Positions 23,640-35,940 are shown, numbered from the stretch's first letter. The stretch: 64,000 nt of DNA from Desmodus rotundus (GCF_022682495.2 NC_071388.1:14495171-14559170), one strand, 5' to 3'. Notes: generated from the sequence alone by a model not told the origin. Program-made: numbers and translations.

Positions 23640-23935
23640 ATAACGTTTATGTTCATCACATCATTATTTACAATAACAAAGACACAGAAACCACCTAAGT
23701 GTTCTTCAAAGGATGATTGGGTAAAGATGCGACATATGTATATAATGGAATATTTAGTCACAAAAAAGATTAAATATTGCCATTTATGACAATGCGGATA
23801 GATCTTGAGAATATTATGCTAAGTGAAATAAGTCAACAGAAAAGGATGAGAACATGATTTGACTGATATGCTTTATATAAAACAAAATCAAAACCAAACT
23901 TATAGATATAAGGAACAGAATGGCAGTTACCGAAG
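23640..23935 (+). pseudogene. L1 ORF2 3' end and start of the 3' UTR, old copy
   Basis: The plus strand encodes remnants of the extreme C-terminus of L1 ORF2p: FTITKT, then KPPKCSS, DDWVKM and MEYLVTKK. It continues with 'atattatgctaagtgaaata', which marks the end of ORF2. Stops are present. The mariner lies directly against its left edge. Confidence 0.8.
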
Positions 23936-25459
23936 TTTACATTGATGTATGTTTCTTTCTCTGCATTTTTATTATATTTATTAAGTATTTTCACAACTGT
24001 TGCCATAAGGAAGATCTGCCTACACTCTTTTGTTTGTTGTTCACTTACGTTTTTCATCTTTGGGGATTGATGTTGTGTTTGCCAGATAAAATGAACAAGA
24101 AAACGCTACTCTTTTTAAATCATGAAAGATTAGTGAAGCAGTTTTCTTCTATGACCATGAAATTTTTATCTATAAGCACTACAAAGTAATTCTAGAGATA
24201 ATCTAGTAAGATCTGGTTAAGAAATAAGCATCATAAGAACCTTAAAGTTGAGTGACTTGATTACTCCTTTTCCCTATATTAACACATGCCTTGTTTACAT
24301 TTCTAGATGAAGGCCCTCAAAAAAAATACACAAGGTTGTATGTTCTTTATATGCTTTTCAGAGCTTAGCATACCACAGACTTTTAGAGCAGTGCATACGC
24401 ATATTCAATTGAATTAAAACAATTTGAAGTAAAAAGCTCAGTGCTTTCTCCTCCACACATATACATGTGAAATTTTCTAATATTCTTTCTATAATTTCTT
24501 AAGATTATTCATAATATAAGGTAATATAGGAATATTTATTCATATGTATAAAATAGTTTCCATATAGCTAATCAATCCTGCAATAGTCAATCTTTAGATA
24601 CATTGCTTTATCACTTTTTATTCAATAGTATTAAATTAGACAATTTGACTATCCATCACGAGGAGACAATAGCAAAGTATCCATTCTACCTATAGGTTAT
24701 GGAGAAGAAAGAATCACAAAGGAATACATGTGCACAGCCTCATTCTAATACTGGATTGAAAATATTTCCTTCATAGGAACCCTTCATGATAAAAATGAAA
24801 AGTGACATAGCCAACCATTCAGCTGAAAATTAATGACACTCAATGACCTTGTCAACCAGCAACGTTTGATGTTAATCATTTTAAGCATACCATATTTTAT
24901 TATAAATTGTCAAATTTAAATCATTTTTAGGGGATCATAAAATTCATTAAAATTCACAAGAGGTCCCAAGAAATACTAGATTAAAATACTAAGTTGAATG
25001 ATAAAATGTATATTTCTTATAATATTTTAGTAATTTATATCATTTTATAAATTAACATGGTGTTCCTGTACTCTTTCAATGTATTTTAGTCAAATGTTTA
25101 TTTGTCAATTAAATATACATTATGATAATAATACATTTTAAAAAATAGTATATTATCCTTCTCCTAAATTGGCACTGATGGTTTCAGTCAATATGATTAC
25201 TTTAAACTATTAGTGGATTTATTTTTAATTCCATTTCAATAAAACAAATCCACCTAATTCAATTATAATCACAACCAAAATATATGCCTTTGTGTTATGC
25301 TAAAAAGGATTTAGCATACAGCAATATGATGTTGTAGCTCTATGGAGTTGTTTTTGATATATATGTAAATATATATACATATGTGTATGTATACATTTTG
25401 CATTGTAACAAGAACAAGAATGCAGGATATCTAACACTCATGCTAAATCAGTGTGCATA
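23936..25459. other. no gene; AT-rich sequence
   Basis: Nothing recognised. A TA/TG-rich low-complexity patch lies at 25358-25400. Confidence 0.5.
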
Positions 25460-25883
25460 TTGATAGAGTCACATAGGAACGCACCGACTAATTTCAACTA
25501 TATGGCCTTATGGAAAAGCCGATGCTACAGTGACAGGAAAAAGATCAGTGTTTGTGGGGTGGGAGTAATGAAAGGTGGAGCACAGAAGATTTCTAGGGCA
25601 GAGATAATACTTTGATGTTATCACAATGTTGGTAGGCGTCATTGTAACTGTCCAAATCCACAGCATTTACAGCACTGAGGGGGAATAGTAATATGAACTG
25701 AGACTTTGCGTGGTTATGATGTGTCTACATACGTTCATCAACTGTGACAAATATCACTCGATGGGGGATGTTAATGATAGGAGAGGCTATGTATTTGTGG
25801 AGACAGGAAGTATATGGTACACCTCTGTATTTTCCTTTTGATTTTCCTATGTACCTAAAATTGTGTTCAAAAATAAAGTCTTA
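25460..25883 (+). mobile_element. old L1M 3' end
   Basis: It follows an old mammalian L1 3' end: 'gtcattgtaactgtccaaat' further upstream, 'cgttcatcaactgtgacaaa', 'tgggggatgttaatgatagg', 'atgtacctaaaattgtgttc' and 'aaaaataaagtctta'. Its last 15 bases were duplicated when a younger L1 tail inserted (25884-26115). A 68-codon frame here is chance. Confidence 0.7.
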
Positions 25884-26130
25884 CATTGAAATAAAGAACA
25901 AAGGGACAGTAATCAGAGGGGAAGGGGAGGGGACTAACAGGGGAAAATAGGGGAAGGTCCGTTAAGGAACATATATAACAGACACATGGACAAAGCCAAA
26001 GAGCATAGGGTCAAGGGTGAGAGGTGGGAATGGGTGGGGTGGGGGGCTGTAGTGGAGTGAAAATGGAGACAACTATACTTGAACAACAATTAATATAAAA
26101 TAAAATATATAGGAAAAAAATAAAGTCTTA
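25884..26130 (+). mobile_element. younger bat-type L1 3' tail nested in the old L1M tail
   Basis: A purine-rich L1 3' UTR segment (G-runs at about 25915-26050) ends 'acttgaacaacaattaatat' and an A-rich tail. It is bracketed by a perfect 15-bp target duplication 'aaaaataaagtctta' (25869-25883 and 26116-26130). The insertion is strongly 5'-truncated, about 230 bp, and non-coding. Confidence 0.8.
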
Positions 26131-26554
26131 AAATTTCAAACCTCTGAAATGGCAGGATTTATATCTTGCAGCAACTAAAATGATTTACACTGACTAATAA
26201 AGGAATTAGTATTTTAAGCAGCGTATTGTTAATTGAAAAGAATCCCTAAATACGTGGCATTATTGCAGTGGTCAGACAGTGGGTGGTCAGGGAAAGCACT
26301 GATGGCTCGATTCCTTGGCGTCTATGTTACGCAAAAGCAAAACTTTTGGCAAAGGTTTTAGTAAACTCGTGGTAAATTGGAAGGGAAGCCATGTGTCTTT
26401 TAAGTCCATAGCTGCAGTGAAAATGTTTTAAAAAATGGAATATTAGAGTGTATTAATTATTATTGGCTGGGCTAAACAAGGGATTATAGGAAAAATAAAA
26501 GAAAATATTGTCCTAAAATCCAGGATGTTTCAAAGTTGAAAAAGATAATTGATT
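26131..26554. other. no gene; unassigned
   Basis: AT-rich, no motif recognised. Confidence 0.5.
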
Positions 26555-26685
26555 AGTCTCCAAAAACCAAAATATGATCCAGCAATTCCATTTTTGCCAA
26601 AATATCCCAAAGAAGTAAAAGCAGGAGCTCACAGATATTTGTACAAACATTCTCCTGTCATTGTTCTCCGTGGCTACTTACACCA
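26555..26685 (+). pseudogene. L1 ORF2 C-terminal fragment
   Basis: The frame at 26549-26752 contains KYDPAIPFLPKYPKE, the conserved L1 ORF2p segment downstream of the reverse transcriptase. It then loses similarity at the junction with an oppositely oriented L1 3' UTR. Confidence 0.75.
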
Positions 26686-26694
26686 CCTTTATTG

Positions 26695-26960
26695 TTTTTT
26701 AAATATAATTTTTAAAAATTTCCCTCAATTAGTCAGCTGGGACCATGTATAGTTATACAATATCTTCAACTATTTTTCCTGTGATATATTTTATATCCTC
26801 ATGACTATTCTTTCACTGCCAAGCTGTACTTCTCAATTCCTTCACCTTTTTTCCCATCCCCCAACTCCTTTCCCTCTGGCAATCTTCTGTCTGTTCTCTG
26901 TATCTGTGTGTCTGTTTTGCCCGTTTTATTTGTTTCATTGTGTTGTTCTTTAGAAAAATA
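26695..26960 (-). mobile_element. L1 3' UTR fragment, antisense
   Basis: Read on the minus strand the block gives an L1 3' UTR: a 'ccagagggaaaggagttggg' type purine stretch, 'ggaattgagaagtacagctt', 'gaaagaatagtcatgaggat' and 'ataactatacatggtcccag'. It abuts the plus-strand ORF2 piece on its left. Confidence 0.7.
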
Positions 26961-28251
26961 GAAACATTGTACTATTGACATTTTAAACAACAATTGACAC
27001 ATACTTAGACTAGTAGAAAAAGGACGACTGTTGCAAAGGAATTGTACAAATAAGTACAGATGCAAGAAATCTTGGGAGGCCCAGAATAACTAAAGCCCTT
27101 GCTCAGCCTTCTCTCCAGCTAAGTCGTCCTCCGGTTACTCATGGTGTACCTTCTTTGAAGGCAAGAAGCTTGCTCTGAAGTCTCAGGGAGGGAGTCCCGC
27201 AGCCAAAAACCTCCTCCCTCAGCCCCCTTCCGCTCACATACATATGACACCACCAATTTACACGTATCAGCTTCCCTCCACTCAAGTGAGCACAGACTCT
27301 GGCTTTCAATTATTTCTGTCAAGAAGACACTCACAGACGTTGATTTGATATTTAGACTCATCAATCAATCCAGCAATTGACCCACAAAAGCCTGTCTTAC
27401 AGAGTTTCCAGAACCCTTCTGGTTTATATTAATTCCCTTTGAAAGGGTCACCATTTAATATGACTGAGTCAATAATCTTAATAATTGCTCTTGGCAAGCG
27501 ATTATTTAATTCCATCAATCACTTCTTTTTCAAATAAAATTGGGGAAATTAGAATAGGAAGTGAGCTCATCAACTTCACTAATAGTTAAAAAGCAGAACT
27601 CATAAGCCAGCAGCTTGCAGCAATGCGAAAGGCTGGTTTATTCATGAATTTGGTTATGTTCTGAAAATGAAGAGTAAAACATGCCTAATATGCCCTGGAT
27701 GGTGCAACATGAGAGGTTTGTAATAGTAGCTCAAGCAAATGACAGGTATACTCACTCCCAAGCAATTCTGTTCAGAGGACTCCTCCCTCCAGACAGGGAG
27801 AAAGCTGTTACCTGATCTTTGAGGCAATCGTAGTTTTAACCATACCATTTGCCTGTCTCAAAATGCAAATTATTTGAAGAGAAGAACAGCTTTCCTGTGA
27901 ATTCAATACATGTAGTCAACTAACTGAGTCAATTGCCTTACCTCTCCGCACTACTGGACATGCATAAAAATTGCTTTTAGCTATGTCAATATGCCGATAA
28001 GTGCAGTAACCTGGGATTGAAAAGTTAATGGAGCATTTTGAAAACTATAGGATGATTGGGTAGAATTATTGTGAACACATCACTAAGCAAGTGCATCACA
28101 AGTGCGTGGTAAACCAATGAGACAAACAAACATAATGAGAGTCAGACATTTAAAATTTTATTTGGGTGATAAGAAAGGGCCTAAAGCATGGGCTAGGCCA
28201 GGCTTTATTAAAGATAGTGCTATCAATTTTAACACTTAAAAATAACTTACA
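26961..28251. other. no gene; unique sequence with homeobox/POU-like words
   Basis: No repeat or gene recognised. 'ccatcaatca' (27512-27521, PBX/HOX-like) and a perfect octamer 'atgcaaat' (27863-27870) lie in unique sequence. Minus-strand frames of 60-86 codons have no recognised domain. Confidence 0.4.
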
Positions 28252-28400
28252 GCCTTGGCCAGATCGTTAGGTGGCTTACCAAGGTTGCAGGTTTGATCCT
28301 GGTCAGGACACATACACGAGTCAACCAATGAATGTGTAAATAAGTGGAAAACAAATTAACCTCTCTCTCTCTCTCTCTCTAACCAATAAATTAGAAAAAA
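28252..28400 (+). mobile_element. VES SINE, older diverged copy
   Basis: The tRNA-derived head is recognisable ('ccttggccagatcgttaggt', B-box-like 'ggtttgatcctgg'), followed by a shortened body, a CT tract (28363-28380) and an A-rich end. Imperfect target duplications flank it: 'aataacttaca' (28241-28251) and 'agtaatttaca' (28401-28411). VES SINEs are copied by L1 machinery and transcribed by RNA polymerase III in bats. Confidence 0.75.
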
Positions 28401-28479
28401 AGTAATTTACACACCCTAGGCTTTCACATACAATTATTGTGTGGAAACTTACAAGAAATGCAAGAGAAGATGTAAGCTC

Positions 28480-28905
28480 AATGCTGCAAACAACCCAAGT
28501 GTCCCTTAATGAAAGGATAAACTTTAAAAAATTGGAGTTATTGGTGAAATAATCTCTACTTATCAATAAAAATGGGTCAAGTATTAATGCATGCAACAAT
28601 GTGAATGAATCTCAAAATCATCATGAGTAAAAACCATCAAACACAAAAATATGTATTTATGATTCGATGTATATACATACCAAAGACAGATATGATATGA
28701 TGAACCTATGTTGAAAGGTTTTTTTCCAGGTGGAAAATTGACTGAAAGTGTCATGAGGTAACTCTTTAGGGTTAAATTACTGTTTTAAATCTTGTTTGGG
28801 TTGATAGTAATATGGGTTTATGCAATTGTTTAAACTGATCAAAATGAGTATTTAGGGTGTATGTGATTTGTTCTATGAAAATTATACTTTAATAAAATAA
28901 CTTAT
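28480..28905 (+). mobile_element. old L1M 3' end
   Basis: It begins near the ORF2 end ('aacaacccaagtgtccctta', 'caacaatgtgaatgaatctc'). It then runs through an L1MA/L1MB-like 3' UTR ('tgtcatgaggtaactcttta', 'tatgaaaattatactttaat') to an 'aataaaat' end. Strongly decayed. Confidence 0.65.
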
Positions 28906-30835
28906 TTTATGAGTGAAACATGATTTTCCCTAACTTAGTAAGGATGTGACATTATTTTCATTTTAAAATTTCATGGGCCACTGATATATATGTAATAATT
29001 TTCACAAATGCATTATTTTAGTTAATAATGATCTAACTGCAGATAATATGTATTTTATACTGGTGCTTCTGTTTTCATTTTGAAAATTGTTATTTCTATT
29101 TCTGACATTTCAAAGTAAATATTTTCATTGCTGTGCCTTTTGACTTAGCCACACAGAACTGGTACACTTGCATGTATTATACAACTGAGATTTTGAGACA
29201 TTTTTGGCTGTTTCTCATATAAAATTGACTTTTTATAGTAATAATGCAAATACCACTTTCTAATGAAAGTTCTTTCTTTTTGTGTATTGTTTTGAAGAAT
29301 TTTATGAAAAAATAAAAGTCATGCTAAGCTTTTTAATTGAAAAACACTGGATGCATTATTTCCTCGAATGTTAAAATACATAGAAAATTAAGTTCTACAT
29401 TGCAACTCTGTTTGATTTACCTCTACAAGTTTTTGTTTTCCAAAATCTGCTTAATTATATGTGATACGCTTTTTTCCATTTTAGTTCTGAATCACATACA
29501 CAAAATAAAATGATCTACTAGAGGGAAATTTGTGCTCAATCATCTTACTGTGCCAGTTCGTTATTTTTTGAATAACAGACTCTGTAATTACTGATCTCAA
29601 CATAGGAAATTCTCCCTTGCCACGGCAGCGGACGGGGTTCATAAAGTGCTTCTGAAAATTGTATCGCATTGTTTTTAGCAGTAGGAGGTTTTGCTGTTCT
29701 TGGGAAAATATCATTGTTAAACGTGGAATATTAAGAAAAAACAAAATAAACATAACCTAAAGCATGGACTGCTCTGGAAAACTTTCCAAATTTAGTAAGG
29801 AAAGTCTTGTGTTTTAGGAAAGCAAAGTTTTAGGTTTAGGGATATTAGAACTGAGACTAGCTGACATATGTACAAAACAATTTCAAACATATGAGAAAAT
29901 TAGTTAAAAAAGTCAATAAATATTAGATATTTTTTCCAGGCAAAATGAGAAAAACTCATTTCATATGAAATTTGTATTATGAAATTAACAAATTATGATA
30001 TACACCGAGTTTGAATTCTTTTGAAATACAAAAAAGTTTTTCCCTCCTGATTTTTGCACAAAAATGTTTCTTGGCATTTTTATTACAAAAATAAATGATT
30101 AATTTCAAATGCATTTAGAAAAAATATGAATATAATGCAAATAATATGTTGAGAGAATAGAATTCAAACTTTCCAGCCACCTCAAAAATGTATACCAAGT
30201 AAAATTATCAATTAATTAACAATGTTGTAAGATAATATTTCAAAAAATCAACTCTTTGCAGTTTACAAAACACCTGCCTGAACTATAAAATCAAGTTAAA
30301 CATATTTTAAATTAAAAGTAAATCTGCCTCTGGTAAACATTAACACTGACCAAAAGCAACATTGGGCAAAATAAACACAGAGACAACCACATCATTAGCA
30401 CTTAAAGAGGATGTACACAACAAAAATATTTTAATTCACAACCAAAAATTGAAAAATGCTAAACTTATGTGAACTAATAGCATAGTTCAAAATTACATAA
30501 ACAAATAAGTGATAGAAATGAAATGGCAGTTGACATTTCCAAAATCAGTCTAATAATTTTAAGGAAACCCTTTTAGTAGTTGTAGATCAAGTAGACAAAC
30601 ATATGAAGATGTTTAGTAATAATTTAAATAGCAAAATTTAAAAAATATCTAAAATATGTACCTGGATCCTGAGCTTTGTTTTTTCCTCAATAACCTCCGC
30701 TGCCCAGCAAGGAAATATATATACACATTTAGTCCTGGAACTAACAATTCCTAGTGTGCTGAAATGAATATAGAGCCTTTCCTAACACTGACCAAATTTT
30801 AGGACCGAAAAAAATATGTGAAAGACTTATATTAG
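28906..30835. other. no gene; AT-rich desert
   Basis: Nothing recognisable. The minus-strand frame at 29481-29753 (90 codons) overlaps a small GC-richer patch near 29620, but no domain or family is apparent. Confidence 0.5.
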
Positions 30836-31026
30836 TCCTGGCTGGTGTGTCAGTGGGTTAAGTGCTAGTCTGTGAACCAAAGGGTCGCCCAGTCAGGGCA
30901 CATGCCTGGGTTGTGGGCTGGGACCATGGTGTGGGTAACACCGGAGGCAACCACACATTGATGTTTCTCTCCCTCTCGTTCTCCCTCCCCCTCTCTCTAA
31001 AAATAAATAAATAAAATCTTCTAAAA
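30836..31026 (+). mobile_element. VES SINE, full length
   Basis: The copy has the VES head ('tcctggctggtgtgtcagtg'), 'gtcagggcacatgcctgggt', 'gaggcaaccacacattgatg', the CT-rich segment and the 'aaaataaataaataaaatct' tail. The A box is slightly damaged ('gctggtgtgtcag') and the B-box region reads 'gggtcgcccagtc', missing several bases, so it is probably not transcribable. Imperfect target duplications: 'aaagacttatatta' (30821-30834) and 'aaagacattta' (31027-31037). Confidence 0.9.
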
Positions 31027-31254
31027 AAAGACATTTAAAAGTGAAAATAAAATACAATTTAAAAAATTAAATAACTATATGAAAATATAGACTAGATTCA
31101 TTCACTAAAGGACTCAATATAATATTTTTCTTCCAAAATAAACCACAAATTTATATAATATCCACCACAATTATAATATGGCTTTTCACTGGATCTGACA
31201 AAACAGATTCCCTTTTCTTCTGAAAAGGCAATAGCCAAAAGTAATAAAAACTTC

Positions 31255-31425
31255 AAATTAAAGAAGAATAATAGAAAGAAGAGTTCTGTAGTAGGAAAAG
31301 GAGGAGGAAGAGAGGAAAGAGGAAGACAAAGAATTGGAAGGAGAAAGTGGAGGCTAAGGAAGAGATGCTACAGAGGAGAAAAAGGGGGAGAAGGATATAG
31401 AGAAGAAGAAAGAGAAGTAGACAAT
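31255..31425. repeat. GA-rich low-complexity tract
   Basis: About 170 bp almost without pyrimidines on the plus strand, built from GAA, GGA and GAG words. The minus-strand frame at 31368-31580 is its translation shadow. Confidence 0.85.
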
Positions 31426-31439
31426 GAAAACGTGTTCAA

Positions 31440-33463
31440 AAACTTTAATAGATTGTAATAGCTAAAAATCAGAAGAAAACTAAGTGTCCAACAGCAAGAG
31501 AATGATGATTTATGTTGTGAAGGGTAGGAAATGTACAAGGAGCATTGTTGAAAACAGGACGGGAGGAAAAACAGTAACAAGTCAGGAGGTATGTCTTACC
31601 AGATAACAAACCTAAGGCGATTCAGACTTGCGGTGTGGATACAGAATAGCAAATAAACTCTAAAAACAAATAAATTATGGAGCAAAATAGAGTCAAGAAG
31701 TAGAATCACAAACAGTTTTTAAAGGCAGATATGAACAAAAGTAGAAAAAGATATATGCATTATTATTGCATAGACAATTCTCTATTTGAAAAAATAAACA
31801 TATCTCATAATTTTTATAAAAAGTAATATTACTGCCCTGGTACTAAAGTAAAATTAATTATCTGCTGTGTAAATTCATTAAAAACCCTGTTATACAATAC
31901 ATGTCTGTTGATAAGTTAAAGACAAAAATTTTAACAGCTTTTTCATCAGAAGAAATATATATGAAAAGACAACTTAACAAAACATGAAATAATTATAAAT
32001 AAACACGTAAAATAATGTGAAAATACCAAACTTGTAAAATGGGAAACATCTGTAATAGTGTCAACAATAAAAAATAAAACTTAAATTAAAAGTAAAAACA
32101 TTGAAATGAAGACACTAAAATAAAAACATAAAAAATAAAAATACTGTCAGATAATATTTCACAAACTTCAGATGAACAAAACTTTCTAAACCTGAAAATA
32201 TCAAAAGGAAGTTTGAGAGTAACAGAATATCTTAATGTATTAATATATACTGGTACTATTTCCTAATGCTCAATATGAAAAAGTACCTCAAGTATAATGG
32301 GCTCATGTCCAAGATTATTAATAGATGTAATGCTTGCCATAGCCATGAATTAGAAACAATTTAAATGCCCATAGCAAGAGATCGAACAAGCAAATTTTGG
32401 CAAAGAGTGCAGGTACATAAGACACATTACTGAAACCTAGAAATAAAGGTTTCATATAAAATATTAAAACATCAAATGTAATACTACATATTGTTTATAC
32501 ATATGTACATATGCAGTCAGGATTTCAATTAATGCATGGAAATATAAGTGAAAAATCTAGGATAGGAATTTCCTCTACAAGAGCTCCTATCAGGAAACGA
32601 AGCACATTTTTTAATGCTCTATTTTTATGCATTATAACCTTATTATAAGTTTACTACATTATAAATAATTTAGTAAATTTTAGGTTGACAAACATTGGCT
32701 TCTGTTTTCATTCTCAGTTTCTTCAATTTTTTGCACTAAGATTATTTATATATTTTCCCACTTCAAATTTTTATAATTTTACTAAATCAAACTAAATCAG
32801 AATATTTTCAAACACTTACCATGTTTCTTTTCCTACATATTTTGAGTGAAATAAGAAAAATATGGTAATATAATAATCAAGATAAATTCACAATCTGGTG
32901 TGATAAAATATTGGACTGAAAGAAGTAATATTTTTAAAACAAATTTTAAAATAGAATATTAAACACTAATCAATTTTTCTTAATTACTTGAAGAGTAAAA
33001 TTTAAATGTTTATTTCAAGCCTAAAATGGTTTATATAGTTCAGGAAATTTTAGAGCTTCTAAAAGCCACACTTTATTGTTAATCTCCAAAGAGAGATACA
33101 AATGAATGAATGGCAATTTCCAAATTTACCCCAAATAAATACTTGATGGGTGGTATGAACAACTAGGGATTTATTTCAAACACACACTTGGACAGTGTCG
33201 TTGGATTCCAGACAAGTAAATACTGTGGTGGAGGTTTCATGAAAATGCTTTTTTTGGAGGCAAAGTGGAAAGGTGGGGTTAAATGTAACAATTATGTATG
33301 ACCAATACTAATAGACTGATTAATAAGGCATTATATAAATGAGAAAGGAATATAAACTGTCAAGTTATTCAATATTTCCACCAATTCTCCTATGGTAAGT
33401 TAAGTTGAAAATATGTGCCTCCTTGTAATTGTACATTTTAAAAAAATACTTTGAATTCTTTTA
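31440..33463. other. no gene; AT-rich with scattered old L1 ORF2 traces
   Basis: Short stretches at about 31450-31520 ('gtaatagctaaaaatcagaa ... gtgtccaacagcaagagaat') and 32335-32440 ('gaattagaaacaatttaaat') resemble the L1 ORF2 tail, so much of this desert may be decayed L1. No frame is intact. Confidence 0.4.
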
Positions 33464-33680
33464 GATCAGATTGACGGCTGTCAGAGGGGAGTGGAGGTTG
33501 GGTGCTGAGTAAAAACAGCAAAGGGATGAAGCAAAAAATTATAACAAAAACAAAAACAAAACAATGTATTGACACAAACAGCAGCATGTTGTATACTTTT
33601 ACCAAAGTAAAAGGAAAGAAGAAGGAAAGGTAAAGGAAGGATACATGGTGATGGGGGAAGATTTGACTCCGTGTGGTACT
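33464..33680 (+). mobile_element. L1 3' UTR fragment
   Basis: The plus strand follows a bat L1 3' UTR: 'gacggctgtcagaggggagt', 'gggatgaagcaaaaaattat', 'cagcagcatgttgtatactt' and 'tggtgatgggggaagatttg'. It stops short of the normal 3' end and meets an oppositely oriented ORF2 tail at about 33681. Confidence 0.7.
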
Positions 33681-33830
33681 TGTCTTTCTCTGAATAGCTT
33701 ATTTCACTTAGTACAATACTTTCCAGATCCATCCACATTGTCACAGAAGGTAAGATTTCCTTCTCTTTTACAGCCAGGTAGTACTCTAGTGTGTAAATGC
33801 ACCACTGCTTTCTTTTTCTCGCTCATAGTA
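33681..33830 (-). mobile_element. L1 ORF2 tail fragment, inverted
   Basis: On the minus strand it gives the end of L1 ORF2: 'ggtaagatttccttc' in reverse, the 'gatggatctgg' (WMDLE) word and 'ctaagtgaaataagc'. The frame at 33481-33744 minus contains TMWMDLESIVLSEISYSEKDKYH, split by the junction into antisense UTR. Together with the previous entry this is a head-to-head pair. Confidence 0.75.
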
Positions 33831-34784
33831 ATTCTGAACTTGGAAAGCAATCTCAGAATAAAGCACCAACTGTTCATAAAACACTCAAGCCTGTTCGGAT
33901 ACCCTCTGGGACACGAGGGCAGGGGAGGCCATTCCCAGGCTGCAGTAGCAGGAAAGTTGACAGAGGCTGATGTTCTTGCCATTACTCCTGAGGATCACTC
34001 CCCTGGAAAGCTGCCAGTCTACATTTTCTCTAATGGACGGACAGAGACCTGAGAAATAAAACAAGAAAACATTCAGTTCTTATATGAAGGACCTAGAATA
34101 TATGTGAGGAGAAGATATAAAAAGCAGGTTGCTTTTTTTAAAATATAAAATATGTTAAAAACTGCTGAATACATCATGTAAAGGTTTTATTTTTGGATTG
34201 TCTATTCAGTGAATATTAATGATTTATTGCCTTACTGAGAGTTATAAGCATATTGAAAGAAAAATATGTCTGTGTCACTCTCATATTTATGATTGCTTTA
34301 AATTTCACTTCTTCCCTATTTTATTAGTTACTGAATATTCATTTAATACAATTAAATATATAATATTATTTGAAACAGATGTTTAATAAGGTAGAATCCA
34401 TTCTTAATACACAGTGAGCATTTTTTAAATATTAGATTAAAAATTTTAAATGAACTTTGAGTTTATTTATAATCATGACCAAAGCTATTTTTACTAATAT
34501 TACTTTTTGGGAAATAACACAGGCACATTAAAAACTGTAGGTAGGAATTCTACTAATTAATTCAGTGGTATGCTAAATATAGCAACATCTTTGTAGGAAC
34601 TGCTTTTTAATAAAGATTTTTGTAGATTTAAAAAGAAATGGAAATACATTTTATGGAAATCTGCCTGAGTGATGTTTTTAATTATTTTAAAGTTAAATGT
34701 CTCTTTTTTGATGATGACAAGCAATGCACAATATTATAGCCATGAAACATTTCACAATTTATAAGTTCCTTCAAACTTTGTTGG
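33831..34784. other. no gene; unassigned
   Basis: A small GC-richer patch at 33880-34050 is inside a chance 135-codon frame. The remainder is AT-rich. Confidence 0.45.
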
Positions 34785-34915
34785 ACTCTCGTTTAATTTC
34801 ATAACACCCCTGAGAAGTACATGATAGGTGATATTATCCTCCTTTGTGATGATGAGATAAATCAGACATAGGTGAACGAGGTGATGACTTAAAGTTGCAT
34901 GTATGGTTGCTATGA
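34785..34915 (+). mobile_element. MIR SINE relic
   Basis: 'tcataacacccctgagaagt', 'gatattatcctcctttgtga', 'tgatgagataaatcagacat' and 'gaggtgatgacttaaagttg' reproduce the 3' half of MIR in order. Confidence 0.7.
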
Positions 34916-35654
34916 AAAATATCTTCTAACCTCGCACCATCTCTACGAGATTATGATTTAATATCTTCTTATATACTGAATAACTTGACACAAGACCTTT
35001 GTCTCTTTCAGAAGCTAACTTTTAGGGAATATAACAAAATGAGAATTCAAGAACAGAATATTGAAAAATTCCAATGAAAACTACTGTGTTCTCTATCAGT
35101 TAATTCAATAGGGCAACTCACAATTGCTGTCACAATAAAATGTGTTAAACTGCAGTTGTGGGCCTAATACACAGGAAATTACCATTATTTTTGATATTTT
35201 TCTTACTATGTTATGTGGTTAGAATAATTATATATATTAAATGTTGTATTTGTTTCCAAATGTTGAAAGAATAAATTAAACTAAGTAGCAATCAGGAAAT
35301 ATGATTCTTGCATTAGCATTGTTACCCATATTATTAATGATTATAAAAGATCATGACTTTTTTCAAAAGAGAAATTGTTTTCCTCCTTATATTTCATAGA
35401 TTATACATTCGTGTTCCAAGTTCATGTTGTGGTATTGTATCTCAATGTACATGTAACATTTAAAATGTAGATGACTTCTCTGTAGTTTATGAGAATTAAA
35501 TATAAATTTCAGAAGAATAATTTATTTATTTCATGATGTTAAATTCAATATTCTTTAAACATCAAAAAGTCAATATTTTCATTAACATACTATGTATATC
35601 ACTAAAAATACCACATGAATCCCGAAAATCTGAACCCCTTTTCTGACTATAATC
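34916..35654. other. no gene; AT-rich
   Basis: Nothing recognised. Confidence 0.5.
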
Positions 35655-35940
35655 ATTGAGATGGATCGTGAAGATTGTATTTGTTGCTACCTCTGAAGAT
35701 GAAGGAATAGGTCCATGAGCCAATTAATTCAGGTAGCGTCCAGCAGCTGGAAAATGGGAGGAACTGAACTCCCTCAGAGGGCCCCCAAAAATGAAAGCTG
35801 CCCTGTCTATTTTGATTCTGGCCCAGTGAGATGCATCTTGAACTTTTAACCTATAGAACCATAAGATAATAATATTTTCTTCTTTTAAGCCACCATGTTT
35901 GCGGTGAGATAGTACAGCAGCAAAAGAAAACAAAAACACG
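35655..35940 (+). mobile_element. MLT1 (MaLR) LTR, 3' part
   Basis: The run 'gaaggaataggtccatgagc', 'gagatgcatcttgaactttt', 'cttcttttaagccaccatgt', 'ttgcggtgagatagtacagc' matches the second half of an MLT1 LTR on the plus strand. Only the 3' part is present. Confidence 0.7.

Noticed and set aside
29481..29753. 90-codon minus-strand frame over a GC-richer patch
   Set aside because: No family recognised; a single unsupported frame in AT-rich DNA is expected by chance.
31440..33463. Complete old L1 across the desert
   Set aside because: Only two short traces resemble L1; the rest is too AT-rich and diverged to assign.
33645..34052. 135-codon plus-strand frame
   Set aside because: It starts inside an L1 3' UTR, crosses an inverted L1 junction and continues into unrelated sequence; no domain.
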